From Rhizophagus irregularis (lineage: Eukaryota > Glomeromycota > Glomeromycetes > Glomerales > Glomeraceae), in the NCBI RefSeq assembly GCF_026210795.1, contig NC_089457.1, positions 496,001 through 560,000 of the forward strand: 64,000 nt of DNA. Direction: 5' to 3'. Shown piece by piece: positions 35,356-47,687 of this stretch. Positions within the stretch are counted from its first letter, which is position 1, and the number at the start of each line of letters is the position of its first letter. Both the position numbers and the translations under genes were made by a program. Below the pieces are notes generated by a model, which saw only the letters and a list, made by a program, of their open reading frames with translations, searched no databases and was not told where the DNA came from.

Positions 35356-37044
35356 TTATCCTCTATTTTTAATTGCAGTAACATTCCAATACTCTTTTAA
35401 TTCAAGAAATCTATAACAAATAGAATAAATATTAGTATAAAAGTAATATTCATGTAAATAGTAATTTCAACACAAACCTTTTAGTACAACTATAACCTTG
35501 AAAATCTAATATAGGGAAACATAAAACTGGTTAAAATACTTTATAAAGGAAAAAGTAACTTGATTAAAAACCAACGATCTTCTTACCAAAACTGTCATCT
35601 GGATTACAATGACATTTTAATTGAAGAGATGCATCTTCTGGACAATGCATAAATGGTTCATGTTTATAACCAATTTCATTAAAAAAATGAATTTGATGTT
35701 TTTTCAAAAATAATGCTGCGGCTATTGAATGTACCGGTGCATCTCCCCATCTACATATATAAAGAAATCCCGGATCATTTTTTAGTACATCACTATACTT
35801 TTTAAAATTGGATTAAAAAATAAAGTTTGATTACCGTTCATAAAAAAATCCACCTTTTCTATCAAGGAAATCGAAAAATTTCATATATGCTTCGCTTCTC
35901 CATAAATTTAAATCCGCAATTTCGAAATTTGACCAAAAATGACATCTGATATAACAATTTTAAGTAAATAGAGGTAATATACAGCTATCAAGAAAAGTGA
36001 TTACATACAAATTAAAATTTTCACCCCCATCATTTGAGATAAAATCTACTAAATTGTCTTTTTCAATATAATCAGGGTATTTTTCCATAAATTCTTTAAC
36101 AGAGTTCCATAATGTTGGAATCGTCTTTGGATATTCGTATAATGATATAACAAAACCTATAAAAATAAATTGAATTAATTTGTACTGGTATAATAAGAGG
36201 TTATTATAAATCAATAAAAAAATTATATTTACTATATCTAATATCATTTTCTTTTAAATACATGAAAGGATCAAAATCGATATCACAATAAAATTGTACG
36301 TTAGGCTCCACACGCCAATAATAATCGTATTTGTCTAACAATTCATGTCTAAAGAAAAATCCTGTCTCAAATCTTAAAAAACAAGTTATAAAATTATTAA
36401 AATACGAAATATACGAATTAACCGAAGAATAATGTTTTGAAAATCAATACCTGCACATATGACGATAAGGTATACTATCACCATATATAACATCTTCAAG
36501 TTTCATCTGTTCCATATTTTTCCTAACAACTTCCATATCAATATCTTTTGGTATATTCCAATGTTCGGGTGGGATTAAACCTAATGAATTGTCAATACAA
36601 ATTTATATTCTACATGTAATATTAATTTAATAACTGAATACAATTAATTTGCTTACCATATTCAGTTTTAGCTTTAGTAAGAGCACTGGTCAATTTCTTA
36701 AATTCCTCAGTAAAAGGAACATCATTTAAAAATACATAAGGATAATTATATTTGTGATTGAATCTATCTTCAAGTTGTCTCATAGTCCATCTAAAGTCAT
36801 GTAAATCATCATTTCTTATCAATATAACAAAACAAGCTTTTGCTTTTCCAATTTGATATGAAGTGGTATTGTTAATGTCATCTTGTAATAGTATTTCACC
36901 GTTAATTTCAGATTCCGACAACCCTGACCATGATTTAGAATAACTTGACTTGGGATTAGTTACCGTTAATACCCAATGAAAGCAAACAAGTGTAACTAAA
37001 GCTAATACTATGTATTTTAAATTATTACGTTTTAACATTTTCAA
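35356..37044 (-). CDS. Alpha-1,2-mannosyltransferase, KRE2/MNT1 family (GT15)
   Basis: Golgi type II membrane enzyme that adds alpha-1,2-mannose to O- and N-linked glycans using GDP-mannose. Exons are complement(35356-35410, 35478-35505, 35587-35750, 35835-35945, 36009-36156, 36233-36372, 36451-36580, 36657-37044), eight in all, 387 residues, every phase consistent. A signal anchor spans about residues 11-28 ([16 protein letters not shown]). Then come [31 protein letters not shown] (donor and metal-binding region), [14 protein letters not shown] (carries the conserved Glu), and [17 protein letters not shown]. The C-terminal end has [16 protein letters not shown]. Exon 7 is a micro-exon of 28 bases. 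Length and order match fungal family members without the long yeast stem. It is head-to-head with the Tma17-like gene. Confidence 0.95.
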
Positions 37045-37510
37045 AAAAATTATTTTTTTTTTTTTAAAAAAAATGAGAAAATTTTATTGGAGTAATTTAA
37101 TTGACTTGACTTAATGTGCAAAACTTTTTGATCACCACATGGCAAATTGAAGGTCTTACACATTTGATTTAATTAATTAAAGCCACTGTAAATTTGGTCG
37201 AGTTTAACTTGTGCTATAGATATTTCATTTTTTTTTTATCAAAACTCACAAGGCATGAACGACTTGAATTTATCAGGTCAGGTTTAGCAATTGCAATTTG
37301 GCATTGTAACATCGATATAACCTGTTGACCTGAAACTAATTAACCTATATTTTTTCGATATCACGTGATAAAAATATATCGTTCGGAAAAAAAGTGATAT
37401 TCTATTTATTTACTTAATATAGCGAATTTGATAAATTTTACATCATGTGGGAAATCAGGTTTATTAATACCCGTTTCCTGAACTTCTGAATCAAAAGGTT
37501 ACGTTTTAAT
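37045..37510. promoter_or_regulatory. Divergent promoter region with CACGTG box and dispersed repeat
   Basis: 466 bp between divergent starts. It holds a copy of the dispersed repeat (37275-37342) and, at 37361-37368, the palindrome TCACGTGA within ATATCACGTGATA, a classic bHLH (Cbf1-like) site 143 bases before the plus-strand start codon. A T-run lies just before the minus-strand start. Confidence 0.45.
37275..37342. repeat. Dispersed repeat, copy 2
   Basis: Shares CAGGTTTAGCAATTGCAATT, TGGCAT, TATAACCTGTTGACC and CTGAAACTAAT in the same order with 1535-1612. It lies within a promoter region, so it could have brought regulatory sites. Confidence 0.5.
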
Positions 37511-37952
37511 ATGGCTTCACTACCGCCTCTTGAACCTACAATATCTCAACTAGATGCACTTAGTGTAGAAAGCCTTATCTATGAAAAGCAACGTTTAGAA
37601 AATTCTATATTTCATTTAGTTCGATCGAATGAAGACATGAAAGAATTTGATGAGAATGACAAAGAATTTCAATTGGCAATAAAAGAGAATGAAGACCTTA
37701 TCGCAAGGTAATAATCATATATCCATTGTTATTAGAATGTAATCTAATTTTTTTTTGAATAGACATCGAGAGAAGATCAGGATAATTCAGGATTTGTTAA
37801 AGAAAAGACAACAAAATGGAAATAATTGTATAACAATCGAAAATACAGAAACGGTACAAGTTGAGAATACACAAGAGAACAATAATAACAATGCTCCTAT
37901 CAACGTACAAAATGAGGAAATGGAAGAACCTGAAGATGGAATCTATTTATAA
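37511..37952 (+). CDS. Tma17/Adc17-like proteasome assembly chaperone
   Basis: In yeast Tma17 (Adc17) helps assemble the proteasome regulatory particle base by binding Rpt6, mainly under stress. Exons are 37511-37707 and 37763-37952, 128 residues (yeast protein 150). The visible match is a helical N-terminal part: LIYEKQRLENSIFHLVRSNEDM, comparable with the yeast LENSINHLQRSN region, and FQLAIKENEDLIARHREKI, comparable with yeast SVRENEIVLNNYNERV. The C-terminus is acidic and Asn-rich and ends in a short hydrophobic tail (GIYL; yeast SIFI). Charged heptads suggest a coiled coil. The match is to a small, poorly conserved family, so the name is probable rather than certain. Confidence 0.72.
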
Positions 37953-38344
37953 ATAGGATTATACCGTAATGCATCTAAAATTAAAAACGTGACGGGACTC
38001 TGTTCAAGTTTATCTTTGATCGTGTAAAACTTAATTACTTTAGTCTGGTTTTTTTTCCGAGAATAACAATTTCCACTAGCTTCGCTGTATTTTCATGAAT
38101 TTAAATAAAAAGTTTAATATATATGCGAGAATGTTCAAACACCTAAAATATTGAAGGATAAAGTTTGAGTTATCACGAAAGGAAAATTTCGGTGGATTTA
38201 TAGTTTAGATATTACCTAATAAATTATCAACCAATAAAATAAGTCATCTAAAAAATTTTTTACAAAATAAAAAATTCTTTGATCCTCACATTTTCACTCT
38301 TTTCTTCCTTACTTTTTTTATACAACTTTTTTATATTTTTGGTC

Positions 38345-39890
38345 ATGAATGTTTACGTTTCCCGGAGTTTGCAAACGTTTCGTGGTGCTCTTATTTGTAA
38401 TTTTTCATATGGTTCCTTTATAAAACCTTTACGTAATAAAACTTTACTGTTAAACAAATTTATAGTTGTTAAATCTCGACTAAATTCGTCTTTATGTAAT
38501 AAAAGTTGCTCTTTAACTTTTGATTCAATTAGACGTTTTGATTATAAATATGGATGTTGTCGTTTTTATACAACTAATAACACTAACATTGCGATAGAAC
38601 CTAATGAGTGGATGACCCTTTCATTTTATTCTTTTAACTTGAACGTTCAGCTCTCTCTTGAAAAATTACGAGAAAATATGTTAAATAAACTTGAAGAAAT
38701 GGGACTAGTTGGAAGAATTTATATTGCTACTGAAGGAATAAATGCACAGGTTTCATGCCCAAAAGAAAAATTAGAAGAATTAAGAAAATATTGCGATGAA
38801 GAATTAAATTTAAAAGGAACTGATTTCAACTTCTCAACATATCATGTAAAAGCATTTAGAAAGTTAAATGTTAAAATTAGGAAACAGGTTTGTGATGAAT
38901 TAACGTAAAAAATTATAGTCAACAATTAAATTTAAACTAATGATTTGATTGTAAGATTGTTGCAGATAGATTAGAATCTGGCTCATATGATCTGTCTAAA
39001 CAACCCGTTTATCTAACTCCAGAAGAATGGCATGAAGTATTATCCAATTCCAAAGAATCTCCTATCTTAATAGACATGAGAAATCAATATGAGAGGCAAG
39101 TGCAAGAATGCATTATTTCGTGTATTATTAATCATATTTAGAATAACTCTTGGATTCAATTTTCAGCGAAGTTGGTTATTTTGTTAATTCAATAAGACCA
39201 GACGTAGATACTTTCCGTGATAGTATCAAAGCTATGAATGAAATATGTGAGGGAAAACAAAATGAAAAAATTTACATGTATTGTACTGGTACGAAAGTGT
39301 AACATAATAATTAAATTTTCATAATTGTTGATATACAACTTACTGCACCCGTTTAAACAGGTGGCATTCGGTGCTCTAAAGCAGGTGCTATACTACTTTC
39401 TAACGGTTTTAAATCAGTTTACATGCTTAAAGGAGGAATTACAGCATATGGACGATTTATTATGGAAAACCCATCAATTATTTCCTTGTATAAAGGTCGT
39501 AATTTTACTTTCGATAAACGCCTTGGCGAGCCAATTACGGATGACATTGTTTCTCAGTGTCATTCATGTGGCAAACCATGTGGTGCTTATACGAATTGCA
39601 GAAACAAAACTTGCAATTTATTATTTATTCAATGTGAAGAATGCAAGATTCGATTGAAACGAACTTGTGGGACTGATTTTTGTTTTCAATTAGTTCATAC
39701 TTGGGATGAAAAGTACGGCAGGCCTTCAACATTTGATGACGTGAAACCAGGTTTAGAATGTGTTTACGATCATATTCATCGAACAAGACCCAAATTGGTT
39801 ATAAAAAGATTAGGTGGAACAACAGCAAATATTTCAACAGATATAATTCCGGATATAATAAAACAAAAGGATAAGCAAATGAAAAAGTAA
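38345..39890 (+). CDS. TrhO-type rhodanese-domain protein, probably mitochondrial
   Basis: Member of the TrhO/YceA family; bacterial TrhO makes 5-hydroxyuridine in tRNA, and the animal relative is TSTD2. Exons are 38345-38887, 38956-39095, 39167-39288 and 39361-39890, 444 residues. An Arg/Ser/Asn-rich, acid-poor N-terminus of about 70 residues looks like a mitochondrial presequence. The N-terminal family domain includes GRIYIATEGINAQVSCP. The rhodanese domain has LIDMRNQYESEVG, and the active loop YCTGGIRCSKAG with Cys273. A C-terminal Cys-rich part (CHSCGKPC, CEECK) is usual for the family. The second intron has a GC donor (AG|GCAAGT). The start was placed at the first ATG; a longer frame upstream has no ATG. 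Confidence 0.88.
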
Positions 39891-40869
39891 TCCATAAGGA
39901 CTATTTTAATATATGAAGGTTAAATATGGTAAACAATATCTTTCACTGGCGCGTTTTCTAAAATATTCGGTAGCATTTAATTTCTAAATTAAACAAATTT
40001 CGGAGCAATATACTTTACAATAATCATGCTTTTAATCTAAGGATAACTTTCTAAACTTGTCTAATTTATAATGAAATTAAGAATTTGAGAATAATTCTTT
40101 TCTTAAATGAGGATTTTTGCATCCATCATTAATTGTTTTGCTTGATTTTACAAGATAATTCAAGACTCTCCTATGATCACTGTCACGTAATTATTACCTT
40201 TAACTTTTACCTTCAACCTTTGCCTCCTCTGTTTTTCTTGATTTATTTTCTAATTTCTATTAACTTCTCTTGCCAATTAACTTTTGGGCGAACTGGAAGA
40301 AATAACTCCCTCCGGTTTTTTGCTGCAGTTACTCTTCGTGAGTTATAGTTGTATAACAAATTAACTATCTGCTAAATGTTCTAATTATTCAGTAATGCAA
40401 AAGAACCATAAAATTGTTATCTCTCACACTTAAGTAACTCAAGTCTTTTAAAAGCAGAAAAATTATTATAATTTAATCAATTGAGTAATTTGCGAAAGAA
40501 AATAATTGTTTGAGTAATAAAATTTATTAACCTAGCTTGTGATATTGAAATTTGATTTCATTTTCGTCATATAGGTTCCCCAATATCACTCTTCTTTGAC
40601 AATAGCCGGAATTCTAAACCTTTTTATCAATTGATTATTCGTCTAACCATTCTTGTCTTACTATATTTTTGCGTTAACTGTGAATGTTAGATTGATATAC
40701 TCAATATACTTAGTATATTACTGACTCTGATTGATTTACATTAATTATTTCTCATTTAGTTAATTGGTGAATCGAGATTTTATCAAAATTTTTTTTTTTT
40801 TTTTAAAAAAAAAAGTCTTCTTCTTTTACGAATTTAGTTGTATATATCTTTTTGGTGTAGATATAAAAA
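39891..40869. other. Intergenic region before the importin gene
   Basis: About 980 bp, less AT-rich than the deserts. A frame at 40133-40348 has no recognisable content. The last 100 bases hold T- and A-runs (40785-40814), then the importin start. No other feature is supported. Confidence 0.6.
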
Positions 40870-43800
40870 ATGGAGGTTTGTTTTGGTTTAAAAGTGATAT
40901 GAGATTTTTTGTATAATTTATTTATTTAACCTTACTAAAACGCGTTATAACGTAGTATCAAGAGTTTGTTTCAAGACTAGAAGAACTCCTTAACCAATTA
41001 GTTTCTGGTGATACTGATACAGCAAGAATAAGAACGGTACGCAACTGTTATGTTGACAACTAAAGTTTGTTGCTTTTTTTGTCTCTCACGCGTTTTTAAT
41101 ATATTCTTTTCATTTTTGTTTCACATTTTGTTTTAAAGGCTACTTCTACTTTGAATAACGATTTTTATAGTTCTTCTACTTGTGTAGCTGCACTTGTACA
41201 AATTCTATCATCCTCTACGCATTGGCAGGTCTGTAAGTTAATTTTCTCACGAAAAAAAGAAAAAAAATTTAAAATACAATATTTATATCACAATAATAAT
41301 GGTTTTAGGTGCGACAACTTGCAGCTGTTGAATTAAGAAAAAGATCAATAAAATGGTGGTCAAAGATTGATATAAACACACAAACAGCTATAAAAAATCA
41401 ATTACTCGAGGTTATTTTGCGGGAATCTCAGTAAGCTTAATAAATTACGCGATACGCGAGTTTAAATTTATTAAGTTACTTATTTTAAGGTTAATGATTG
41501 ATTAATTTATAGTGAACTTGTAAGACATGCTACTGCACGTGTAATTTCATCTATTGCTAAAATTGAAATACCAGCTGGCACGTGGAATCATTTGCTTCAA
41601 TTCTTATATCAATGTTGCCAAAGTCCTAACGCTGGACACCGGGAGGTAAATTAATTAAGTCGTTAATAATATTGTAAAATTCTTGTCTAAGATGTTTGCA
41701 TTTAGGTTGGAATATTTGTACTATATACTTTGTTTGAAGTGATCATAGAAGCATTTCAGGATAATCTAAGACAACTCTTTGAGTTGTTTGGCGCAGCTCT
41801 TAATGACCCTGAAAGCAAGGTTGTGCGCGTAACTACGTTGCAGTAAGACATTTTTCTTTTCGTAATAATAAATATAATGGCTGGCAACTTCAATATAAAA
41901 ATCGAATTTGTAACATATATTCTTAATTTATTTAGGGCTCTAGGGAAAGTTGCCGAAATTATTGATCCTAGTAGTAAAGCGGACATAGTATGTTGATTGG
42001 TCCTTTTTTTTTGAAGTTGATTACCTTTAATTTTCAATTATTATATTAATAAAAATTTTTCCTAAAACAAAAAAAAAATTCGATTAGCAATTATTTCGCG
42101 ATTTAATACCTTCAATGGTCAATGTAATTCAACAATGCTTAGAGCAAGGTGATAATGACTCAGCCATTAAAGGATTTGAACTATTTGATGGATTGTTATT
42201 GTTGGTTTGTAAAACTTTATTTATTTATGAAATATATTATTTATAAGAATTAAGAATTGATTTATAATTTTCGCCTATCATTGCTCAATATAATTGATTC
42301 AAATAATGTTACCTGTAGGAGACGCCACTTTTATCTAATCATTTGCAACAGCTTATTGAATTTGTTTTGATAGTGTCACGTAATAATCAATATGATGATT
42401 CAGTTCGAGTTATGGCCTTGCAATTTCTTATCTGGGTTACTAATTAGTAAGAATTAATATATAATTGTAGCAATGATCGAATTGTATTTAATTTTATGGT
42501 ATTTGCATTGGTAGTAAGAAAACGAAAATTCAAAAGTTAAAACTCGTTGCTCCTATTATTCAACAATTGATGCCAATTGGGGCCGAGGATGATCCTGATG
42601 ATCAAGATGATGAGTCGCCTTCCAGAGTATTTATTATATTATCTTTGTAAAATATTATTTAACGAGCGGACTGATGTTGAGTTAATAATTTGTTAAATAG
42701 ATGGCTTTCAGAGTTATTAATTCTTTATCCACCAAATTACCGCCTCAGCAAGTTTTTCCTGTTGTCATGGAAAACGTTTTTACATATGTTCAAAGTCACG
42801 ACCCGAAATTCAGAAAAGCAGGAATGATGGCATTTGCGGTACATTTTAATATCTTATTATTTTAATATAATAGAGATTTATTGCAAATGCTAACTTTTCA
42901 CTTGTGAAAAGGTTCTTATTGAAGGATGTTCTGATCATATGCGTCCGAAGTTTAATGACTTATTACCTCTTGTATGTAATGGTTTACGTGACCCGGAGAC
43001 AATTGTTCGTAGAGGCGCATGTATTGCACTAGGCTGTTTAGCAGGTTGGTGATATTATTTTACGTTTTGTTTAGTAATTATAGTATTAACCTAAAGAATA
43101 TTGTACATTTAGAGGAACTAGATCAAGAAATAGCATCCAACCATGCTACACTATTACCTTTGTTATTTGATCTCATGAACGATCCAAACACCGAAATTCC
43201 AAAGCAAGCATGTAATGCGCTTGATGCTATTTTAGAAGGATTGGATGATGAAATTTTGCAATACTTGCCTACTTTAATGGAAAGACTTTTACTTTTATTG
43301 GATAATGGTCCTAATGAAGTAAAGACCACAGTTACAGCAGCTATTGGGAGCGCAGCTCATGCTGCTGGTAGTGTAAGTTTCTTTATTCTTTATAATATTT
43401 TATCAATAATATAATAATAATGTTTTACTTATCTTTTAATTAGGAATTTAAGCAATACTTTCCTATGGTAATTAGTAGATTATTGGTGCTGATGACATTA
43501 AATAAAAACAATGATGACATGTTATTACGAGGAATAGCTACCGACACTGTAGGTTCAGTTGCTGAAGCAGTTGGCAAGGAATTAATTCAGGTATAATAAA
43601 ATTCATAGATTACCTACCGTATATTATTTATACTTCATTACAGCTAACATTGTATTCATTTCCTAGCCACATGTCAATGAGATTATGCGATTGGCAATTG
43701 AAGGAACGCACTTGGATCATGCACGTCTTCGCGAATGTAGTTATTGTTTGTTTGCAGTTATGGCGCGTGTATTCGGAGAAGAATTTAATATATATTTAGA

Positions 43801-45986
43801 CACAATTGTGCCTCAATTATTAAAGAGTTGTCAATTGGAAGAATTTGACCCATTTATACTTGATGGTATATATTTTTCATTTATTTTGCTTATAGTTATA
43901 TCTGTTTACGAATTAATTCTTAAGAACTTTTATCTTAAATGTACCTAGCTGAAGAAAATCTTTCGACAGATATAGATATTGATGATGATGACGATGATGA
44001 TGCGGAATATGCTATCAATTCGGCTATTGTTGATGAAAAAGAGATAGCAGCTGATGTTATTGGGGAGATATTTGAAAATACAAGATCCAATTTTCTTCCT
44101 TATGTTGAAGCATCAATATCAGAGTTGGTGAAACTAGCCAGTCATCATTCGGGAGGCGTGAGAAAATCAGTTGTATCATCTTTATTCCGTTTTTTGACAA
44201 CCTTTTATAGTATGTCAAATCCAACTCAATGGGAAGCTGGTTTACCCGTGGTATTGTTTACATTTCATTTATCTGTTAATTTTTTTCATTATTCGTTTAT
44301 ATTCGTTTACAAAAAAATTTATATTCTAGAAAGTGCCTGTCCACGAAAACGTGCAAAATATGACAAAAACTGTAATGCCGACAATATTAGCAATAGTGAA
44401 CGATGAAGAAAGCAAGTGAGTTTCCAGAACATTGAAAATTTGAGATAATTAGTTATATGATGAGATATAAAGCTATTTAACCCAGCTCATTTTGATTTAA
44501 AATATGATACCACATTTTAATACTGATTACTATCATAAAGATATTTCTAAGTGCCAACTTTATTACTACTATTCTAATACGCGTAATTCTTTAATGCAGA
44601 ATGGTAATAGTGCAATTATATCAAGAATTTATCGACACACTTAAGCAATGTGGACCCGCGATTATTGCAGACTGTAAGAATTTTTTTTTTCCGCTTATAA
44701 TTATATATATTCAGTTTTTATAACAAATATTTAAATATTTAAATATTAATTGGTAAATAAAAGATGTTGATCCTATTGCTCAAAACATACTCTCTCTTTA
44801 TGAGAAAAGAGCCTTATGCCAGCTTGATAATGACGATGAAGATGAATTAATAGACGAGGATGAAGAAGCAGAATACGATGCACTTTTAATTAGTGTTGCG
44901 TCAGATTTTGTTGCCGCGTTGGCTTTAGTTCTTGGTCCTGATTTTGCTTCTTACTTCAAAGTGTACCTTCCACATATAACTAAATATTATGTATGTTACA
45001 GATTCAATTCGATACACTTTATGTATTTTTAATTGTGTTAATCTATTTTTATGGTTTTAGAAAAGGTCTAAGCCAGTTTCTGATAGGTCTATGGCTATTG
45101 GATGCTTGGGTGATTCCACTATTGGTCTTAAATCCGGTATTTCAGAGTTTACTGAAGTAAGCACGCTTCAAAGAATAACACAGTAAAAGTCACTGGAAAA
45201 ATATTAAAATTTTTTATTATTAATTTATAGCAATTATTATCATTATATCTTAAAGCTTTGGGCGATGAAGAGGAAGAAGTGAGGAGTAATTCTGCTTTTG
45301 CTATTGGCGTTCTTTGTCAATATACTACAATCGATATCAGCAGGTAATTTTTCTTTTTTACTTATTTTTGTTAAATCATTATCAACTAGTAATAACTCTA
45401 GTACAATGTAATATAGTAAATATAATGAAATTCTTACACGAATTTATCCACTTTTTACTGGGAAATACGTACTAAATGTTACTGATAACGCTTGCGGGGC
45501 AGTATGTCGAATGATAATAAAATGTTCTCAAGTAATTCCAATTGATCAGGTACTATAGTTATCAAAATAATTTTTTTCTTTTTTTTTTTACTCTTGATTT
45601 CGGGTTTGAAATATAACCTATTAATTTTTATAGGTATTAGAAGTAATAATTCGTACCTTACCATTAAAAGATTATGAGGAAAATGAACCTGTTTTTCAAT
45701 GTATATTTTACCTTTTCCGTGCAAATAATTCTTATGTAAGTTTGAGATAATGGTTAAATTTGGTAGTTGCCAATTAATATAACGTATTAAATTAACTAAA
45801 ATTTACTTTTAGGTGTTAAGTCACATTCCGGAATTTTTAAACATTTTTGCTCAAGTTCTTTCTCCACCTGAAGATCAATTGAAAGATCAAACACGTCAAG
45901 AATTAATAGATCTCATAAAAGCACTCAATCAACAATTTCCTGATGTGGTTGCCAGATCACCATTAGGACCATTTTTGCAATCTTAA
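40870..45986 (+). CDS. Importin-beta family karyopherin, importin-4/Kap123 type
   Basis: Nuclear import receptor that carries ribosomal proteins and histones through the nuclear pore and releases them on Ran-GTP. Twenty-four exons were traced by hand, from a 6-base first exon (40870-40875), through 40956-41036 and 41139-41228, to 45813-45986. All phases agree and the sum is 3162 nt, 1053 residues (human IPO4 has 1081). The N-terminus, with TSTLNNDFYSS… and VRQLAAVELRKR, fits the importin-beta N-terminal domain. The rest is helical HEAT repeats, e.g. FRKAGMMAFAVLIEGCSD, GLRDPETIVRRGACIALGC and AFRVINSLSTKLPPQQVF. Two acidic loops occur: DIDIDDDDDDDAEYA (about residue 625) and NDDEDELIDEDEEAEYD (about 790). 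The first resembles the acidic loop that binds basic cargo. The C-terminus ends LIKALNQQFPDVV. Confidence 0.93.
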
Positions 45987-46813
45987 TTATATATATCAAT
46001 TTTAATACAAAAAAAAAAAATTGTTAGTAATAATTGATTCTACATACAAATATTTTACAATATTTTACATTTTAATTCCTATTTCCTGTCACTATTCATT
46101 TTTTTTCTCTAATACCTTTAGTGGATCAGTAAACAATCATAAAATCCTGAAAATGCTCTTTTTTGAATAGTATGTAATAACTTTCTTTTTTGTTTTTATC
46201 AAAACAATATACTGTACAATGTACATGCATGCGAAGAAATGATATTTAGGAAAAAAACACATCTATTTAATATTCTTATTGATATTCCTATTATTTATTT
46301 CAGTATATACCAAATACAAACAAAAAAATAATTGTTTTCATTCTTGTTGAATAACTATTTAGTTACTTAAGTCTTGTTTTATTCAATATGCATTTATTGT
46401 TAAAAATAGTATTTTACAAGAGTTCTTTAAAATATTTTAAAGCTAAATAAGAAAGTTGAAAGAAAATAAAGAAAATGAAAATAACCGTAAAAAATTTTTA
46501 CTAGTGCGCAGTTTGATAATTGGTCAACTCCAAATAAATCTCACTCAATCGGTTAATTAACTGGTTAATAATTCAACAAGTTTTATTACTTTTTTTTTAT
46601 TAATAAGTGAAATGGAATTTGATCAAACTGAAATAATACGGGATAATTATCAGAACTTCAACAGAATAAACAATTTAAGGATAAAATGATTTAAGTTTTA
46701 AAAATCAAATAGAAACTAGATTTAAGATCATAAAAATCTTTATTGTAACTTATTAAGCAGAATATTTCAAAAAAAATTGACATTGATCTATTTACCATTA
46801 TAAATTTCTTTAT
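45987..46813. other. Convergent intergenic region
   Basis: AT-rich 3' flanks of the importin gene and the small membrane-protein gene. No gene, repeat or RNA is recognised. Confidence 0.65.
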
Positions 46814-47466
46814 TCATTTATCTTCATTTACCTCATTTATTTCATTTACTACTTCAATTGCTTCATTTACTTCATTCACTTCTTTCTATATTAGTGGAAA
46901 AAAGAAGAGTTATTAGAACTATGAAATTCAGAGAATAGAAAAACGATATACCTGTTCTTTCAATTTTGCCAGAATTTCTTTGCTTATACTTTCTTGTCTT
47001 TCTTTCTCTGAACCTATTTGGTTCTTCAAGCTCCTATTACAAAGAAAATAGTTGTTTATAGTTTGCCTCATTACAACTAACACGAGAATAAATCGTACCA
47101 ATGATTTCCTAATGCAAATGAACAGAATACAAATACACCTCCAATTAATGCAAATAACTCTCTGTTGAATGTAACACCTTGTTTAGATCTTTCGATACAT
47201 GTTATAGGTGATACGGAAAGTGGTACGGAAGGTCGAATGTAAAGTGATATAGTAGGTGGTATGATAGGTGGTGCGGTAGGTGGTATAGCATATGGTATAG
47301 AAGGTGTGAAATGACGTACAAATACCGAGGAGAAACAACGCATAAATTCTGAAAAGAAACGACGCATATTTAAGACAAAAATACACATGAAAATTAATGC
47401 AATGTATTTTCCTTTCATAAAATATTTGATCGTTGTTTTTATCGTTATTACAGAACTTTGCGCCAT
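46814..47466 (-). CDS. Small two-span membrane protein of unknown function
   Basis: Exons complement(46814-46885, 46952-47033, 47099-47466) join in phase, with consensus splice sites, to 173 residues. A first hydrophobic segment lies near residues 20-34 (IALIFMCIFVLN). It is followed by a Pro-rich stretch with PPTAPPIIPPTIS, a second hydrophobic segment (LFALIGGVFVFCSFALG, about residues 102-118), then a charged helical part (QIGSEKERQESISKEIL) and a C-terminus of repeated EVNE words. I do not recognise the family. The Pro-rich part arises from a short DNA repeat (GGTRTRGTA-like on the plus strand) and could be an expansion. Clean splice phases argue for a real gene. A mitochondrial or ER membrane location is possible but not shown. 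Confidence 0.55.
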
Positions 47467-47687
47467 ATATATGATAAAATCGAAAATTAAATTTTAGAAA
47501 TTAATCAATTAATCACCAAAAAAGTCACTAAATAACAATAGTTTTTTGGACCAGATCTAACCCAAAAGAAGGTTTAATTGAGAATGAGGCTATTTTTCTA
47601 AATTCAGTTAATAATTAATCATTATTAGCTTATTGATATAATAGTTATTATTAGCATGCCAACAGCGATTTTATTATCCCCGATTTT

